A stretch of 64,000 nucleotides of DNA from Turritopsis dohrnii (lineage: Eukaryota; Cnidaria; Hydrozoa; Anthoathecata; Oceaniidae). Numbering within the stretch: position 1 is the first letter of the stretch; each line of letters begins with the position of its first letter. Below, piece by piece: positions 1-11,181 of the stretch. The DNA lies in NCBI GenBank assembly GCA_027922465.2, contig BQMF02000669.1, positions 1 through 64,000 of the forward strand, given 5' to 3'. The position numbers and the translations under genes were made by a program. The notes under the pieces were generated by a model. It was given only the letters and a program-made list of their open reading frames with translations, searched no databases and was not told the DNA's origin.

Positions 1-943
1 ATTTGAATAGAGCTAAGGTGAGCTAAAGTTTGATGTTATTTCTATGCACATATTCAAAGATTTTTGAAATTTAGAATCCCCAACAACGGATGTTTTGACG
101 ATCGTTCTGTACATGAATTTCAAATTCGATTATTATGTAGTTTTTTACTGTGAATGTATTTGTTTATAAAATAATAATTTTTACTTCTAGATTTTAATCT
201 TGTAATCTTGTATATTTTAGACCGGAAGAGGATCATATAAGATCTAAATATATATTGTAAAATTAAAATTCATTATTGCTTTAAATTGTTATGACATAAA
301 GACACTGGCACAATGTTCTTACCAAATGATTTTCACGGTGTTATCTGTTTATTCTTGCACAAATTGTACATTCGGTTTGATAGGGGCATGTGCATATGAT
401 TATTCATGATGTTGAAATAAGTACTTTCGAATTTGCAGTTCTCATACTATACCCACAACAGAGCCTCTTTTGGAGGCCAAAGAAGACAACACTGTAAAGT
501 TACGTTTTCTTTACTGAAGTCTCTAATGCAAATAAAAGGGCAGAAAAAAGGTTATTATGAAAGGCAACTTTTGTTTATTGTCAAAATAATGGAAATATGT
601 GGTCAAGAGTCTTATATGTCACCTTTTATCACTATCCTACACTGAATTGGAGTGTGATATAGTGTAACTTTTTTCCACTATTCAAGCAATGCGAAGATAG
701 AGTACTCAGATGATAAAATGATAGACTGCTATAAGTGACTACCCAATCAATAAAAAAAGGCAGTGGAATATAGTATATAACCTAGAATAAAATATATTAG
801 TAGTAATGAAGTCTATATTGGTCACAACCTCAAAAAGATACAAAGTGCTGTACAGGAACTAACAGTACCTAACAGGGATCAATACATTGGAAAAAAATAT
901 CTTCAATAAAATAGTCATAATAAAAAGACTAATCAATTAACAA
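1..943. other. No gene seen (AT-rich)
   Basis: AT-rich sequence with only short open frames that have no recognisable motifs. I looked here on the minus strand for the cysteine-rich last exons of CIAPIN1 and did not find them. Confidence 0.5.
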
Positions 944-1440
944 CTAGCCGCCAAGGCGGCGTCGTTCGCCGCCCATGTTCAGCATGCGTTGACTTCACAA
1001 AAAATAAAATTAAGGAATTGGCAACCGAAAGTGTTCCCATGTTGTAGAGCTCGAAAAACTGATCAAAAATATGTATGGGATCGTTCTGCTACGATCAACC
1101 GTTACAGAGATATCATTCTTCAAAGATTTTGATGACGTCACAGACCCCTCCCCAAAAAAATTAGACCCATATTTTTCGTCACCCCATCGCCTGTATTGCG
1201 GACCCCAAAAAACGTCAGTTATCCCTATTGGTTATCGAGATAATTTTCCCTAAACGTCGCATTCGATTAGGGTCTCAATGCAATGGTTTCACACTGACGT
1301 CGTGCACAAGAAGAGAAATAATTTATGTGTAATCTTACATTGCTGACTCCCCGATTTCTTTCGCAGTTCACATCTACCATTTTGCGTGACTTACAAACAA
1401 ACAAACAAACAAACCGAGAATCGGCTATTAATATATAGAT
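944..1440 (+). repeat. Interspersed repeat, CTAGCCGCC family, copy 1
   Basis: Starts CTAGCCGCCAAGGCGGC, whose first bases form the perfect palindrome GCCGCCAAGGCGGC, and ends in GGCTATTAATATATAGAT after a (CAAA)n tract. The same start and end are seen in the copy at 24774-25827, and partial copies lie at 2143-2344 (inverted) and 2447-2840. No coding capacity. The flanks TTAACAA and GTAACAA could be an imperfect target duplication. Class unknown. Confidence 0.75.
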
Positions 1441-1724
1441 GTAACAAAAAAATCAGACTTCAAAACTGCTTAAACCAGATTTCAAAATTGCTTGATGGAA
1501 TTGCTTAATGTAACAATAATTTTTATTAAAAAAGACATGCAGTACCAGCCTAACAATGAATATAAAATATATATTATACTAAACCTAAAGTAAAACAAAT
1601 ATTCATGGTGGAAACCCAGAACACTGTATGATAGAAAAGATAGAAAAAGTAGAAAAGACCCAGAACAAAAGATACACTGCAAAGAAGTTACATTATACTA
1701 TAATCAATCTAAAGGCGTGGGCAA

Positions 1725-1960
1725 ATGTGTCAAACTGCTTATCAAACTCCATCAAACTAGCGAGTTTGATGAGTAGTTTGATGCATTTGAGTTGACCATC
1801 AAACTCATTTTTTTTGGAAAAATGAAAAAAGAAGAAAAAATTTCAGTTTGAAGAGGTTTGATGGCGAGCAAACTTTTCATTAAACTAAATTGGCTCATCA
1901 AACCAAATTTTGAGGTTTGATGACAGTTTGTTGCATTTGAGTCAAATTACATCAAACTAA
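1725..1960. repeat. Dense cluster of TCAAACT / AGTTTGA motifs
   Basis: About eleven copies of TCAAAC or its complement GTTTGA, mostly within CATCAAACT / AGTTTGATG, lie in both orientations within roughly 230 bases. They surround an A-rich stretch. I could not define terminal repeats or a target duplication. It resembles the subterminal motif arrays of the TIR elements elsewhere in the window. Confidence 0.5.
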
Positions 1961-2142
1961 ATTAAAAAAAAACACCGTGCTGAGTGCAAAATCTAAACGT
2001 TGGAGGGTATTTCAAATGTTTTAGGTATTTGAATTTCCAAGTTTCCAATGTTTATGTTCATTGAAATAGAGGTCAAAGGAGTTAAAAATGTCTTTGTTGG
2101 AAAGTGAAGAACTGGAAACTCAAAGATTTGAATGCTTCAATG

Positions 2143-2344
2143 ATGATATCTTTGAATGATGATATCTCTGTAACGGTTGGTCGTAGCGGAACGATCCCAT
2201 ACGTTTTTTGATCAGTTTTTCGAGCTCTACAACATGGGTACACTTTCGATCGCAATTAGTTAATTTTATTTTTTGTGAACTGTAGGGGGTGAAACAAAAT
2301 GCAGGCTGAACATGGGCGGCAAGCGATGCCGCCTTGGCGGCTAG
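2143..2344 (-). repeat. CTAGCCGCC repeat, truncated inverted copy 2
   Basis: Reverse complement of the first ~200 bases of the family described at 944. It keeps the GCCGCC...GGCGGC palindrome at its upper end and breaks off near the ATATC/CATTCAAAG region. The 3' half is missing. Confidence 0.7.
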
Positions 2345-2446
2345 TACTATACTAAATTTAAAGTAAAACATAATTTCATAGACTAGTAGAAGCACAGAAC
2401 ACAGATATACTGCAAAGAAGGAACATTGAAATTATACCTAGACACC

Positions 2447-2840
2447 ATTGCTTGCCGCCCATGTTCAGCCTGCGTTGTGTCGCCCTCAAAGAGTTCAGGA
2501 AAAGTAAAATTTAGGAATTGGCAACTGAAAGTGTACCCATGCTGTAGAGCTCCAAAAACTGATTGAAAAATGTATGGGATTGTTTGCTTTGTTACAACCA
2601 ACTGTTACAGAGATATTGTCGATCAAAGATTTTAATGATGCCATAGAACCCGTCCCCAAAATTTTTGCCTAACTTTTTTCCTCAACATCGCGTTCGATTT
2701 GAGTCTCAATATATTAGTTTCACACTGACCTTGCAAACAAGAAAAGAAACTGTTTTCTCTCACAGCTCACATCTACCATTTTACAAATGAACAGTCAGAA
2801 AAACACACAAACAAACATAGAAGTGGATATTAATATAAAA
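2447..2840 (+). repeat. CTAGCCGCC repeat, diverged copy 3
   Basis: A diverged copy lacking the first ~20 bases. It includes the CCGCCCATGTTCAGC block, the ACAGAGATAT block, a shortened CAAACAAACA tract and a degraded ATTAATATA end. It lies immediately beyond copy 2 in opposite orientation, so the two make a loose inverted pair. Confidence 0.65.
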
Positions 2841-3119
2841 ACTCTTCTAAATCTAAAGTCAAACATAATTTCATAGTCTACAAGAAGCACAGAACAGTAG
2901 TTCTGCAAAAAGTACATCCGCACAGAATGACGAAAAAAGATCTGCTTCCTGAAAGCCATCTCCTATTCAAGGACATGTTATTTATTCATAGCAGTGAAAA
3001 ATTACAGGGAAATGTCACGGCTTTTTTATGATTTTCTTAATGATTTTTTAAGGTGGTTTTGATTCTGAATTTTCACAAACTCTTTCAGACTATGACGACT
3101 TGAGCGAAAGCAAAGCTAC

Positions 3120-3376
3120 ATGACAACAAGAACTTCCAAACTGATCTACACAATGATGATCATTGAATTGGAAACAGCTGGATGTACACTCAAGTCACCA
3201 TACACACCAACACAATGCAGTAAGCTGACGTCCCTCGAGTGAGGAAAATTATCCGATCCAGAATCTCACCATTTGAAAACCTGGAAAACCAAGATCACTA
3301 CATGCTGGTCAAGAAATGTATCAATCGAGAAATGAACAAGGAATTCAATCGATACTTCAAATTAATCACTCAATAA
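3120..3376 (+). pseudogene. Unrecognised coding-like fragment with frameshift
   Basis: An ATG-started frame runs about 38 codons to a TGA. An overlapping frame then stays open for about 47 codons (charged and Asn-rich, including ENLENQDHY and CINREMNKEF) to a TAA. The two parts look like one broken reading frame. I do not recognise the family. It lies 3' of the last CIAPIN1 exon found and on the opposite strand, so it is more likely transposon debris than part of that gene. Confidence 0.25.
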
Positions 3377-3716
3377 ATCGACAAGAAACAACAATTTCTT
3401 TATCAAATAATCAAAAAGATAAACTCTAAATGACTAAAAAAAGTTTTTATTTTTTTGTATGAATTAAAACAGGACAAGTATTGATAGCAGTTTTTACTTG
3501 TAAATTTGTGAATACTTGTACATAAACTGAAGCTTGTTATCCTGTATAAATATTCATCAATAATAAGAAAAATAATAATAACAATAATAGATGCCAATTT
3601 GGTATATCTTTGTCCAGCAGATAACAAATAATCTTGTATGAGATGTATAAGTCAAAGAAACTATTTTAGACTTATAGAAGCCACTTTAAGATACAAACAA
3701 GTTTCTTATAGCTTAC

Positions 3717-6700
3717 TTTTAGCAGATGATAAATCGGGTTGTTTCAAGTCATTTGCATCTAACAATGAATCTGAATCGATTATCTCCTACAAATAAAAAA
3801 ACATAATGATTTAAGATTATGCAATTAATAAATGAATCACAAACCAGATCATATAAGCAAGCACCATCTACAGTTTAAGCATCTACTACTTTGTTATTCA
3901 GTATTGTTACCCTTTTCTTCAGACAAGCAAATTTAAACATTTGTTTTACTCACCACATCTTCGTCATTCATATCTGCAGCAGACAATGTCCATATCTTTG
4001 CTGCATCTGAATTTTTTGCTAAAGATTTGCAAAAACAGTAATAGCAAACTACTACGAAGATAAGATTCAACTTATTTTTACTTTTACTTTTGATGTAAAT
4101 GTACAGTTTTATGTTTGGCTCATTTTTGAACTTTATCTATCTGCACACAGATATAATTTTTAATAATAAAATGTTTTTCGAGTTCAAACTCCTGATGAAA
4201 AAGGTTTTTTGGATTATTCATTGGTTATGCAGATTCCTCACAATTAGATGAAACAAAGTGTGCCAGCAAATCTCAATTAACAGTTTTATTAAGCTGAAAA
4301 AACATACATTTTGTTTTTTCCATACTTCCACGCTATTGAAAGTTAAAAACTATCACAGAGCCAATCAGGAATTTTTCTGAAATTGTGGGCACATTTTTCT
4401 TTAACAGGCTTTCATCTACCGCTATGCAAAGTTTTAATTAAATGAGGCACTTGCTGGGAAGACAGAGCTCAAAAAGAAGGTAGAACACTAATAATTTTTC
4501 ATAATATATACAGGACAATATGACATCCTTTAATAAAGTCCACTGCTAATTTAATTAAACAGCTTTTGAGTAAACAAACTATATTAAAGGTTGTCTTAAC
4601 TTAGAAATGTTGAATAACATGTCATAACTTTCTCAAAAAGCATTACTTTTCGCTATAAATTTAAACAGTTAAAAAGTGTAATAGTTGATTACATAGTTTA
4701 ATAGTTGACTACCGACTGGTAGAATGCTCACTTCCTGATCGGGAGGTCGCGGAGGTTGATCCCTGACCGAGTCATGCCAGCGACTATAACAGTGTGAATC
4801 ACTCTTCTCTGCTTAGCACTCAGCAAGAAAGTAGGAAAAATGATGTCTAGGGTGGTTGTCTAGTTGAGCGGTTCCTGTCAATACAGCTTCCGTAGCCCAA
4901 ATGGGGACTTTAAATGCTATAGGACCTCCCTCACAGGACCCTCATTGATAACAGTACCTTAAGGAACTGAAGAGGCAATCCTGGGTAAACATTCGTAAAA
5001 ATGAAACAACAAATAACATTTCACTTAACATTTCACAACATTTTGAGAAAGCTGTGTTATGCAATCATTTTCGAATGATAAAAATCCTGATCATGATCAA
5101 TGCTTTTCTCCAACACAGTATAGTAATCGAATTTCTCATAGAAGAGAGGTAACTTTAGAAGCATCCAGTCAAACATACATAACACATTCTTCGGCTTTAT
5201 TCCAACAATCTTGTTATGAAAAGGTCTCACCTTTTTTTGCAAAAGACAAGGGCAACTTAGAAGATTTTCCAACTTCAAAATTGGGTTTTTGGCATTTAAT
5301 CTAAATGAAAAAAAAAGTTCATAAAACGAACTGTGCTGTGTTGAATCGTAAAGATTTGATAATAACCAAAATAGTACCTCATATGTGTTTTGATCTGAAC
5401 CTCCACTCTGAAAACAGAATTAGAAAGTAGTTCATGATCAAAAGGTAATCATTAAAATTCACATAAAAATTGTAGGGTTGCAAATAACTTTTCATCTACC
5501 TGTACTATGCTTGTGAAACCATTCAAAGTTAAAACTGATTTTAGATCATCTATGGGTCGATTTTCTACAAAACACAAAACAAAAACAAAACAAAACTAAT
5601 TGACTTGACTAAGAAACATGGATAAAGATGCTGGAAATGACAAAAAGGACTTTTTTGAGATTCACATTGGGTTTTTGTTTTTTTTGTTTCCATAGAGCCT
5701 CTGTACATGCAAAAAAAATAATAAATAAATAAATAAATAAAATAATGAGAATTAAAAAATGAGAATAAAAGAATTAAAGCATTGCATGAATAGAGAATTA
5801 CACTAGAATAGCTGTTCAATTATCTTATCAAATATAATTTAAAGAGAAATGGAGGTTTAGAAAAGATTTTTTTCTTTGTTTGTATGCAAGAAAGTATTAC
5901 AAATAAATGAAAAACAAAGGAAGAAAGTGAAATGGACATACTCCCGGCCTAATATAAGTTTTTTGTAAAAACATAAATAAACACTGTATTGAGGAATGGA
6001 GTGCTTTCATGACATCAATAACCATAATGACATCTTTTGGTTAGTACATGTAGTGCGATTAAACAAATTTAAACATTGTGGAGGATGAATACACATGTGT
6101 TTATGGGCCATGGTGACGGGAGGGCCAGGCCATGGTCCCACCACTTTATGGCTAAACTAACTTATGTCGAAAAGGAAATATTACATATCACGGCAGTTTT
6201 GTCATTACAAAAAAAGGTGTACAAGCAATTAGTGAACGTGTCTTTTTTCCATGAAAAGAATCCTTGATAACTATGAATCACTCATACACTCATTGTTGTG
6301 TACGAAAGTCAAATGAAGTAATTTTATCTTTTTACTGAATGATCTTACAAATATTCCATGACAGATAATCTGTCCAGATCACAGCTGTTAGAAGGGATGG
6401 CAGCAATCAAGGGTGAAAAAGGGTGTTAGTTGTAAACACATTACAAAGCATGAGAAAAAAATGAAAAGTTAGAATTTTTCAAGGCACTCCAAGAAAGCAT
6501 CCAACTCAAACCAACAAATCGAAACACCAGCCTTGCCAAGAAAGAGCAAATGGCAAGATCACTCCATCCTCCAATGTGTGACCATGTATGGTCAGCCAGT
6601 TAGGGTTACATACATACCATCCAGACACAGCCCATGATTATTTCAAGAAAGAAATTTAACAACACAGAATTGCTGTTAAAGTCTCAAAAGCTAATACTTC

Positions 6701-9700
6701 AGTATTGTTGATTTTGGTGAAATACGCAGGGTGCTTCAAAAAAGTAATAAGAAAAACCACAGTTGATGAAGAACATAATTCTTAGATGAGTAGTGCCTCA
6801 TCAGCTACATCCGAACTATGGGTCAAAAAAGATTACCTACACAGGGATTTTTCCAAGCACTTTCCAACGGTAGTTAAAACTCAATCTTGAATTGCAAACA
6901 TTTCTTAGCTCTTTAATGCGTAGTATTTAAAAACATGTTTTGAGAGAATATTAGTCCATTATTCACCAATAATATTCTGTTGCTTGGGAGGACGACCACC
7001 GTTGCTAAGGTAATTTTGAAACTTCATTTGCTATATGCATTCATTTCTTCATTTTACCAAAGAATATGAAAAAGAAAGTGGTACCAGTAGGACTTGTTTT
7101 CAGGTTATTCAATGAAATTAAAAAACATCTTAGTTTCCAACTCCCTTCGCATGCCTCTCATGACAAGGCCTGTTTGTGGAGATTGAAGTCCCTATAATTG
7201 CAGACCTTCCTGGACTTCTCTACGAAAAGCGGTTGTAACCAAAAGGGCTTGGAAAAATCCCTGCCACACTGACATAGATATAAGAAGCCAAAAGGTTTTT
7301 GAATGTTTAAGGCAGGTGTTGGAGTGAGTTTGGAACTTTTACATTAGTGTGTTTTATCAGCAAATAAAATGCCTGTTTTGAAAGCCTCATTTTAAGAGCT
7401 TCCAGAACCCAAAAGTTTCTCTGTTGCCCCCTCACTTAAAATTATAAGCCCTGTCTCATGGTGTTAGAGCTGTGTACACTATCTCAAGTTACATTCTATT
7501 TCATTGTTTAACAATATCATGTTCAAGCTGTATATTGGCAATAAGCTGAAGATCTTAGTTGTCCAAAAAAGAAATAAGAAAACTTACATATAGAATAATT
7601 TACCAGTAAATCAGTAAGGTAAAAAACAAACAAAATGAATATTGCATATTATTTTCAAGTAATAATAGGCAATTGAAGTTTTTAAAACACATGTCCTATC
7701 AATGAAAATGCATTTGTTATTGAATATGTTTAATGCTGAACAAAAACACAATTATATTATGAACTAGCATGTAGCTTTAGCCAAAAATGCCCCCGACCTC
7801 AAGCATTCCAATTTGTACACACAGCAAGCTATACATTGCAAGCTATACAACGGAAACAAAAACAAACAAAACTTTGTTACTTTTTGTTATCTCTTGGTCC
7901 TATGTTACACTGATGCTAATTTATAACTTTCAAAAAGTGTAATTAAGGCTTAACAAGTAATATCAGAAAGTATTGGCTACAAACAAAAGAAATGTGTGAA
8001 CTGAAACCATGGTTACGTATTTTATAATCAAAATCAGATAAACATTTGTTAAAGAAATTCCGTAAAGCCAAAAGAAAGAAAAAAAACTTTTTCAAAAAAA
8101 AAAAATTAAAGCGAAAAATCCATTAGAAATCTGCGTTTCAAATTTTGATTCGAAACAAGAAATAGCCAAAGTTTACATAAAAAACAAGAAAAAAATATAA
8201 GAAGGTTTTGATGATCATGATCACACCAGGTTTGGGGGAGGACAGAAAGAAGGAAAACACGAAGAACGACAATTTGTAGGCTTTCTTGCATACACAAAAA
8301 TCCAATTAAAATCTTTTTAAGGCAAGATCTGCCAAAAATCAGTGCATTGAATAAAATTTATCGAACGAAAGATTATTAAGAACTAAAACATATACGAAAA
8401 TAAAATGTTGTTGGCAAAATTTCAGATTTCAAGCTGTGCTTCAAAATCCTAGGCGTTCACTTCACTAAAGCAACACGAAAGTAATATAACACATGTCTAA
8501 GCAATTTTAGCATACGAACTTCCTAAATAACATAGTATAATATACTAATAAATTAGGAAAGAGATACGAAAAAACATTCCACTTACAGTACCATGCTTTG
8601 AAACGGGAAAAAAAGCAAAGTCAGCTAATTAATTGTATTACATCGTGTAACGTCAACACGAAAGTTGGAAGATGATGATGATGATGATGAAGAACAAAAT
8701 CAGAACTGACATTCGCCTATCTCGTGAAACTACTATGCCTCCTCGCTCGCTTACGCTCGCTGCGGGGGCAATAATACTGAAGTCCAAATCATCATCATCA
8801 TCGTTTTTTTATTCACTTAAACTGTCTATCATCCTCTTTTTCTTCAAGATTAGCTGCAACATTTCTGATTGAAGCTTTCAATTGGTACCCTGTTTTTTTT
8901 GTCTTTTTTGACAATTTTTGAAAAGTGATCCTTTAACTTTTCGGTCATATCGCTTTAACCAATGAACCAAATTTAAAGTTTGATACGTCAAGTGTAAGTG
9001 TTGGAAAAAAATTTAATATATATAAAATCAATTTTTTTCGGCCCTGGTAATTAATCAAAGACTTAAAGTTTTTTGTGTGACACCCGGTATAAACCAATGA
9101 TTGACTTCTCATAATTTGAAGATTCATCAGTTTCCACATAAAAATTCAGAGAAGCTACTTTTATTGACGTTTACATAGCTTTAGAATTATAGAAGCGCTG
9201 AAACACATTTAGCAATGTCATGAAAACTGAAAAAAGTTTTGCTTGGAATATCATTCGTATAGTCTTTTTCAATATTTTTGAGTCCTCTTCAAGATAATAT
9301 CAAAAAAGAATAAGTTTTGTTTGACCTCTGTTTCCCTTTATAAATCCAATGTAAGAAATACTCAGCATTAAAATCAAGAACTTTCTTGAGTTAAAACTTT
9401 CAAACTGATCTTTACACAAGAAACTATTACACATCCAGATGGTCTACCTTTAGATTCCCAGAGAAGAAATGAACTGTTTGGCTTCAGTATACGTAAAACC
9501 TCAGTAAGTAATTCATCTGAGTGTAGGAATGTTGACGAGTTGGAACCAGATATGGTTATATCGAAAGCAGATTTCTCATGTTGGGCTGAAAAAGAAGCAT
9601 CAATTATCTCTACAATGGCTTCATGAAAGGTGTTTCTGAGAAAATCATTATAATACCCACATTTTGAAAGCATACTTTCATGTTCCACTTGTACTTTTCC

Positions 9701-9820
9701 ATTCATACCAACCTTTTCTTTCAATTTGTTTACAGCTAATTCTAAGTCTTTGGGAGGGGAGCTACCTCCCCATAACAAAAGTACCTTAAAATCTTTGCTG
9801 ATTATATCTGCTGCAACCAT
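3717..9820 (-). CDS. CIAPIN1: Anamorsin / CIAPIN1 homologue (partial, 7 exons found)
   Basis: Exons (minus strand): 9661-9820, 9448-9585, 5500-5564, 5378-5407, 5231-5300, 3954-4018, 3717-3786. All borders are GT/AG and phases agree, giving about 199 codons. The start is the first ATG, whose product aligns with the anamorsin N terminus. Recognisable blocks are the methyltransferase-like N domain (KSAFDITISGS, LRILKPNSSFLLWES), then LKSVLTLNGF, KPNFEVGKSS, AKIWTLSAADMNDED and IIDSDSLLDANDLKQPD, in the order known for the family. Anamorsin is a cytosolic Fe-S assembly factor that receives electrons from NDOR1. The C-terminal Fe-S cysteine motifs (CxxCxC and twin CxxC) were not found below 3717. 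They may lie beyond the window edge or be lost. Oddities are a 75-nt intron (9586-9660) that is open in frame and a 30-nt exon. The introns carry a SINE, a MITE and old repeats; the 3.9 kb second intron (5565-9447) holds no other gene that I can see. Confidence 0.88.
4710..5000 (+). repeat. tRNA-derived SINE, copy A
   Basis: The head resembles a tRNA: an A-box-like ACTGGTAGAATGCTC and a B-box-like GGTTGATCCCTGACC. A ~220-base body follows and ends CTGGGTAAACATTCGTAAAA. It matches copies at 17681-18006 (minus) and 62974-63290. This copy has lost about nine bases near the A box and its B box is altered, so it is probably inert. It sits in a CIAPIN1 intron in antisense orientation. Confidence 0.8.
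6945..7260 (+). repeat. Dispersed repeat, uninterrupted copy
   Basis: Homologous by eye to 16950-17030 joined to 18332-18550: shared blocks include ATTCACCAA, GAGCGACCAC-type sequence, GTTGCTAA, TAATTTTGAAA, CATTTCTTCA and TACCAGTA. The other copy is split by a TIR element, so this copy shows the pre-insertion sequence (…CCGTTGCTAAGG…). No coding capacity seen. Confidence 0.6.
8888..9087 (-). mobile_element. TA-target MITE, CCGGGTG-end family
   Basis: Bounded by TA dinucleotides. The right end read inward is CCGGGTGTCACACAAAAAAC and the left end is a degraded CCCTGTTTTTTTTGTC. An internal block (TTCATTGGTTAAAG…ATATGACCGAAAAG) matches the MITE at 58825-59048. Tc1/mariner-type by target site; non-coding. 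Confidence 0.6.
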
Positions 9821-11181
9821 GATGATCCAGCGTAAATAATTATTCAAATCTATTCAGCTACAACTGAAAATATCACAAGCTAACAACATTATTCAAAGGG
9901 GCCACCTGCTGTACAGTCAACAAATTTGAAAAACTAGATGACCAGCAGTATCTATGATTCCCATTTCATGTTATTATGATGCCGGGCAAAAAATTGGCTT
10001 ATCTGCAAATCAGCAGACGGTCAGTAATTTCAAAATACTAGATGCCTGACACTCTGCAATTTATTCCTAAGTGACCTAACAATTTCAAACAATCACAGAC
10101 CATCAATAAAGATGTGACGTCGCTAGATTTCTGAAACTTAAAAATTATGTTCAAAGAAAGATAAGTAAACAAATATATATAAAAAGAAAAGGAAATCTTG
10201 TTTGGAGAAGGGGCTGTTGTTCACTCTTTATATTTCATTATTGCAAACTAAGTAGTATGAACTTGGAATGACTTACCACCACATATAGCTAACTTGAAAA
10301 CAAAAATCTATTATCACTAGAAAAACTTTTAAACTGTGCTAGCAAACTTCAATTTAATTCAAGTCTCACACTTAACTATGTTCTTTTCAAATTCTGCAGG
10401 TTTTTCATACTTATCCTTAATCATATTCGACATGACTTTGGTACTTTCCAATTGTAGGCAGCGTTTTTTGCTTTTATTCTGTGGACCAAATTCTTAAAAT
10501 TATCTTTTAACATTTCTTTTTATGCATTTTAATACTTATTCTAATTAAACTTGTTTACTTGCTTATAGAATATAAATATAGGAAATTATCTATTAAGATT
10601 TCCATGGAATGGATAATCTTATTCATTTTGGCGGCGTATCTATTTCTCTATCTTTATCTATCTATCTATCCGGGTAATGCTCTAGCCTGTGATTTTCATA
10701 TCTCCGCTGTGATATGTAAAATGTTGACAGGCTAAAGCTGAACCCAAAGCATGTAAAAACAATATGGTGGCGCATGGAAGGTCGTGCTTGTGTTTTGTGC
10801 TTGGTACTTTTATCTTGAAATGTTGGAAAAGTTTACGTACAGATCGTTTCATTTAAAGAACTGCATGTGACTTGTAAAGAGACAGGACTATCGTTTGTAT
10901 AACAAAATATACGTGATTTACAGTAGAATTTTGAGAGTTTTATAATACAGTTGTTGATAATAAGGAATATCATAACATTGTCATTGATATTACACTGTAT
11001 GAAGACTCATTTATCTGATGCCAAATCTCAAGATTTGTGTTTAATCGATGGTTATGAAATGTATACATTGACATATGAAACAAATAAATTGGGAAGACAA
11101 GATATTGAATGAAAATATCATGGATTAAGATATTTTCACAAGAGAATTCCCATCCTAGTCTTCTTACATGCTGCATGTATT
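9821..11181. other. Upstream of CIAPIN1; no gene seen
   Basis: Presumed 5' flank and promoter of CIAPIN1, with no motif I can defend. About 50 bases at 9895-9945 recur inverted at 16305-16350 (core CAACAAATTTGAAAAACTAG). A (TATC)n run lies near 10647-10668 and an imperfect palindrome AGCCTGT...ACAGGCT near 10685-10735. Confidence 0.5.

Noticed and set aside
8672..8872. ORF starting with a poly-Met run
   Set aside because: Arises from a (GAT)n microsatellite; no homologous domain.
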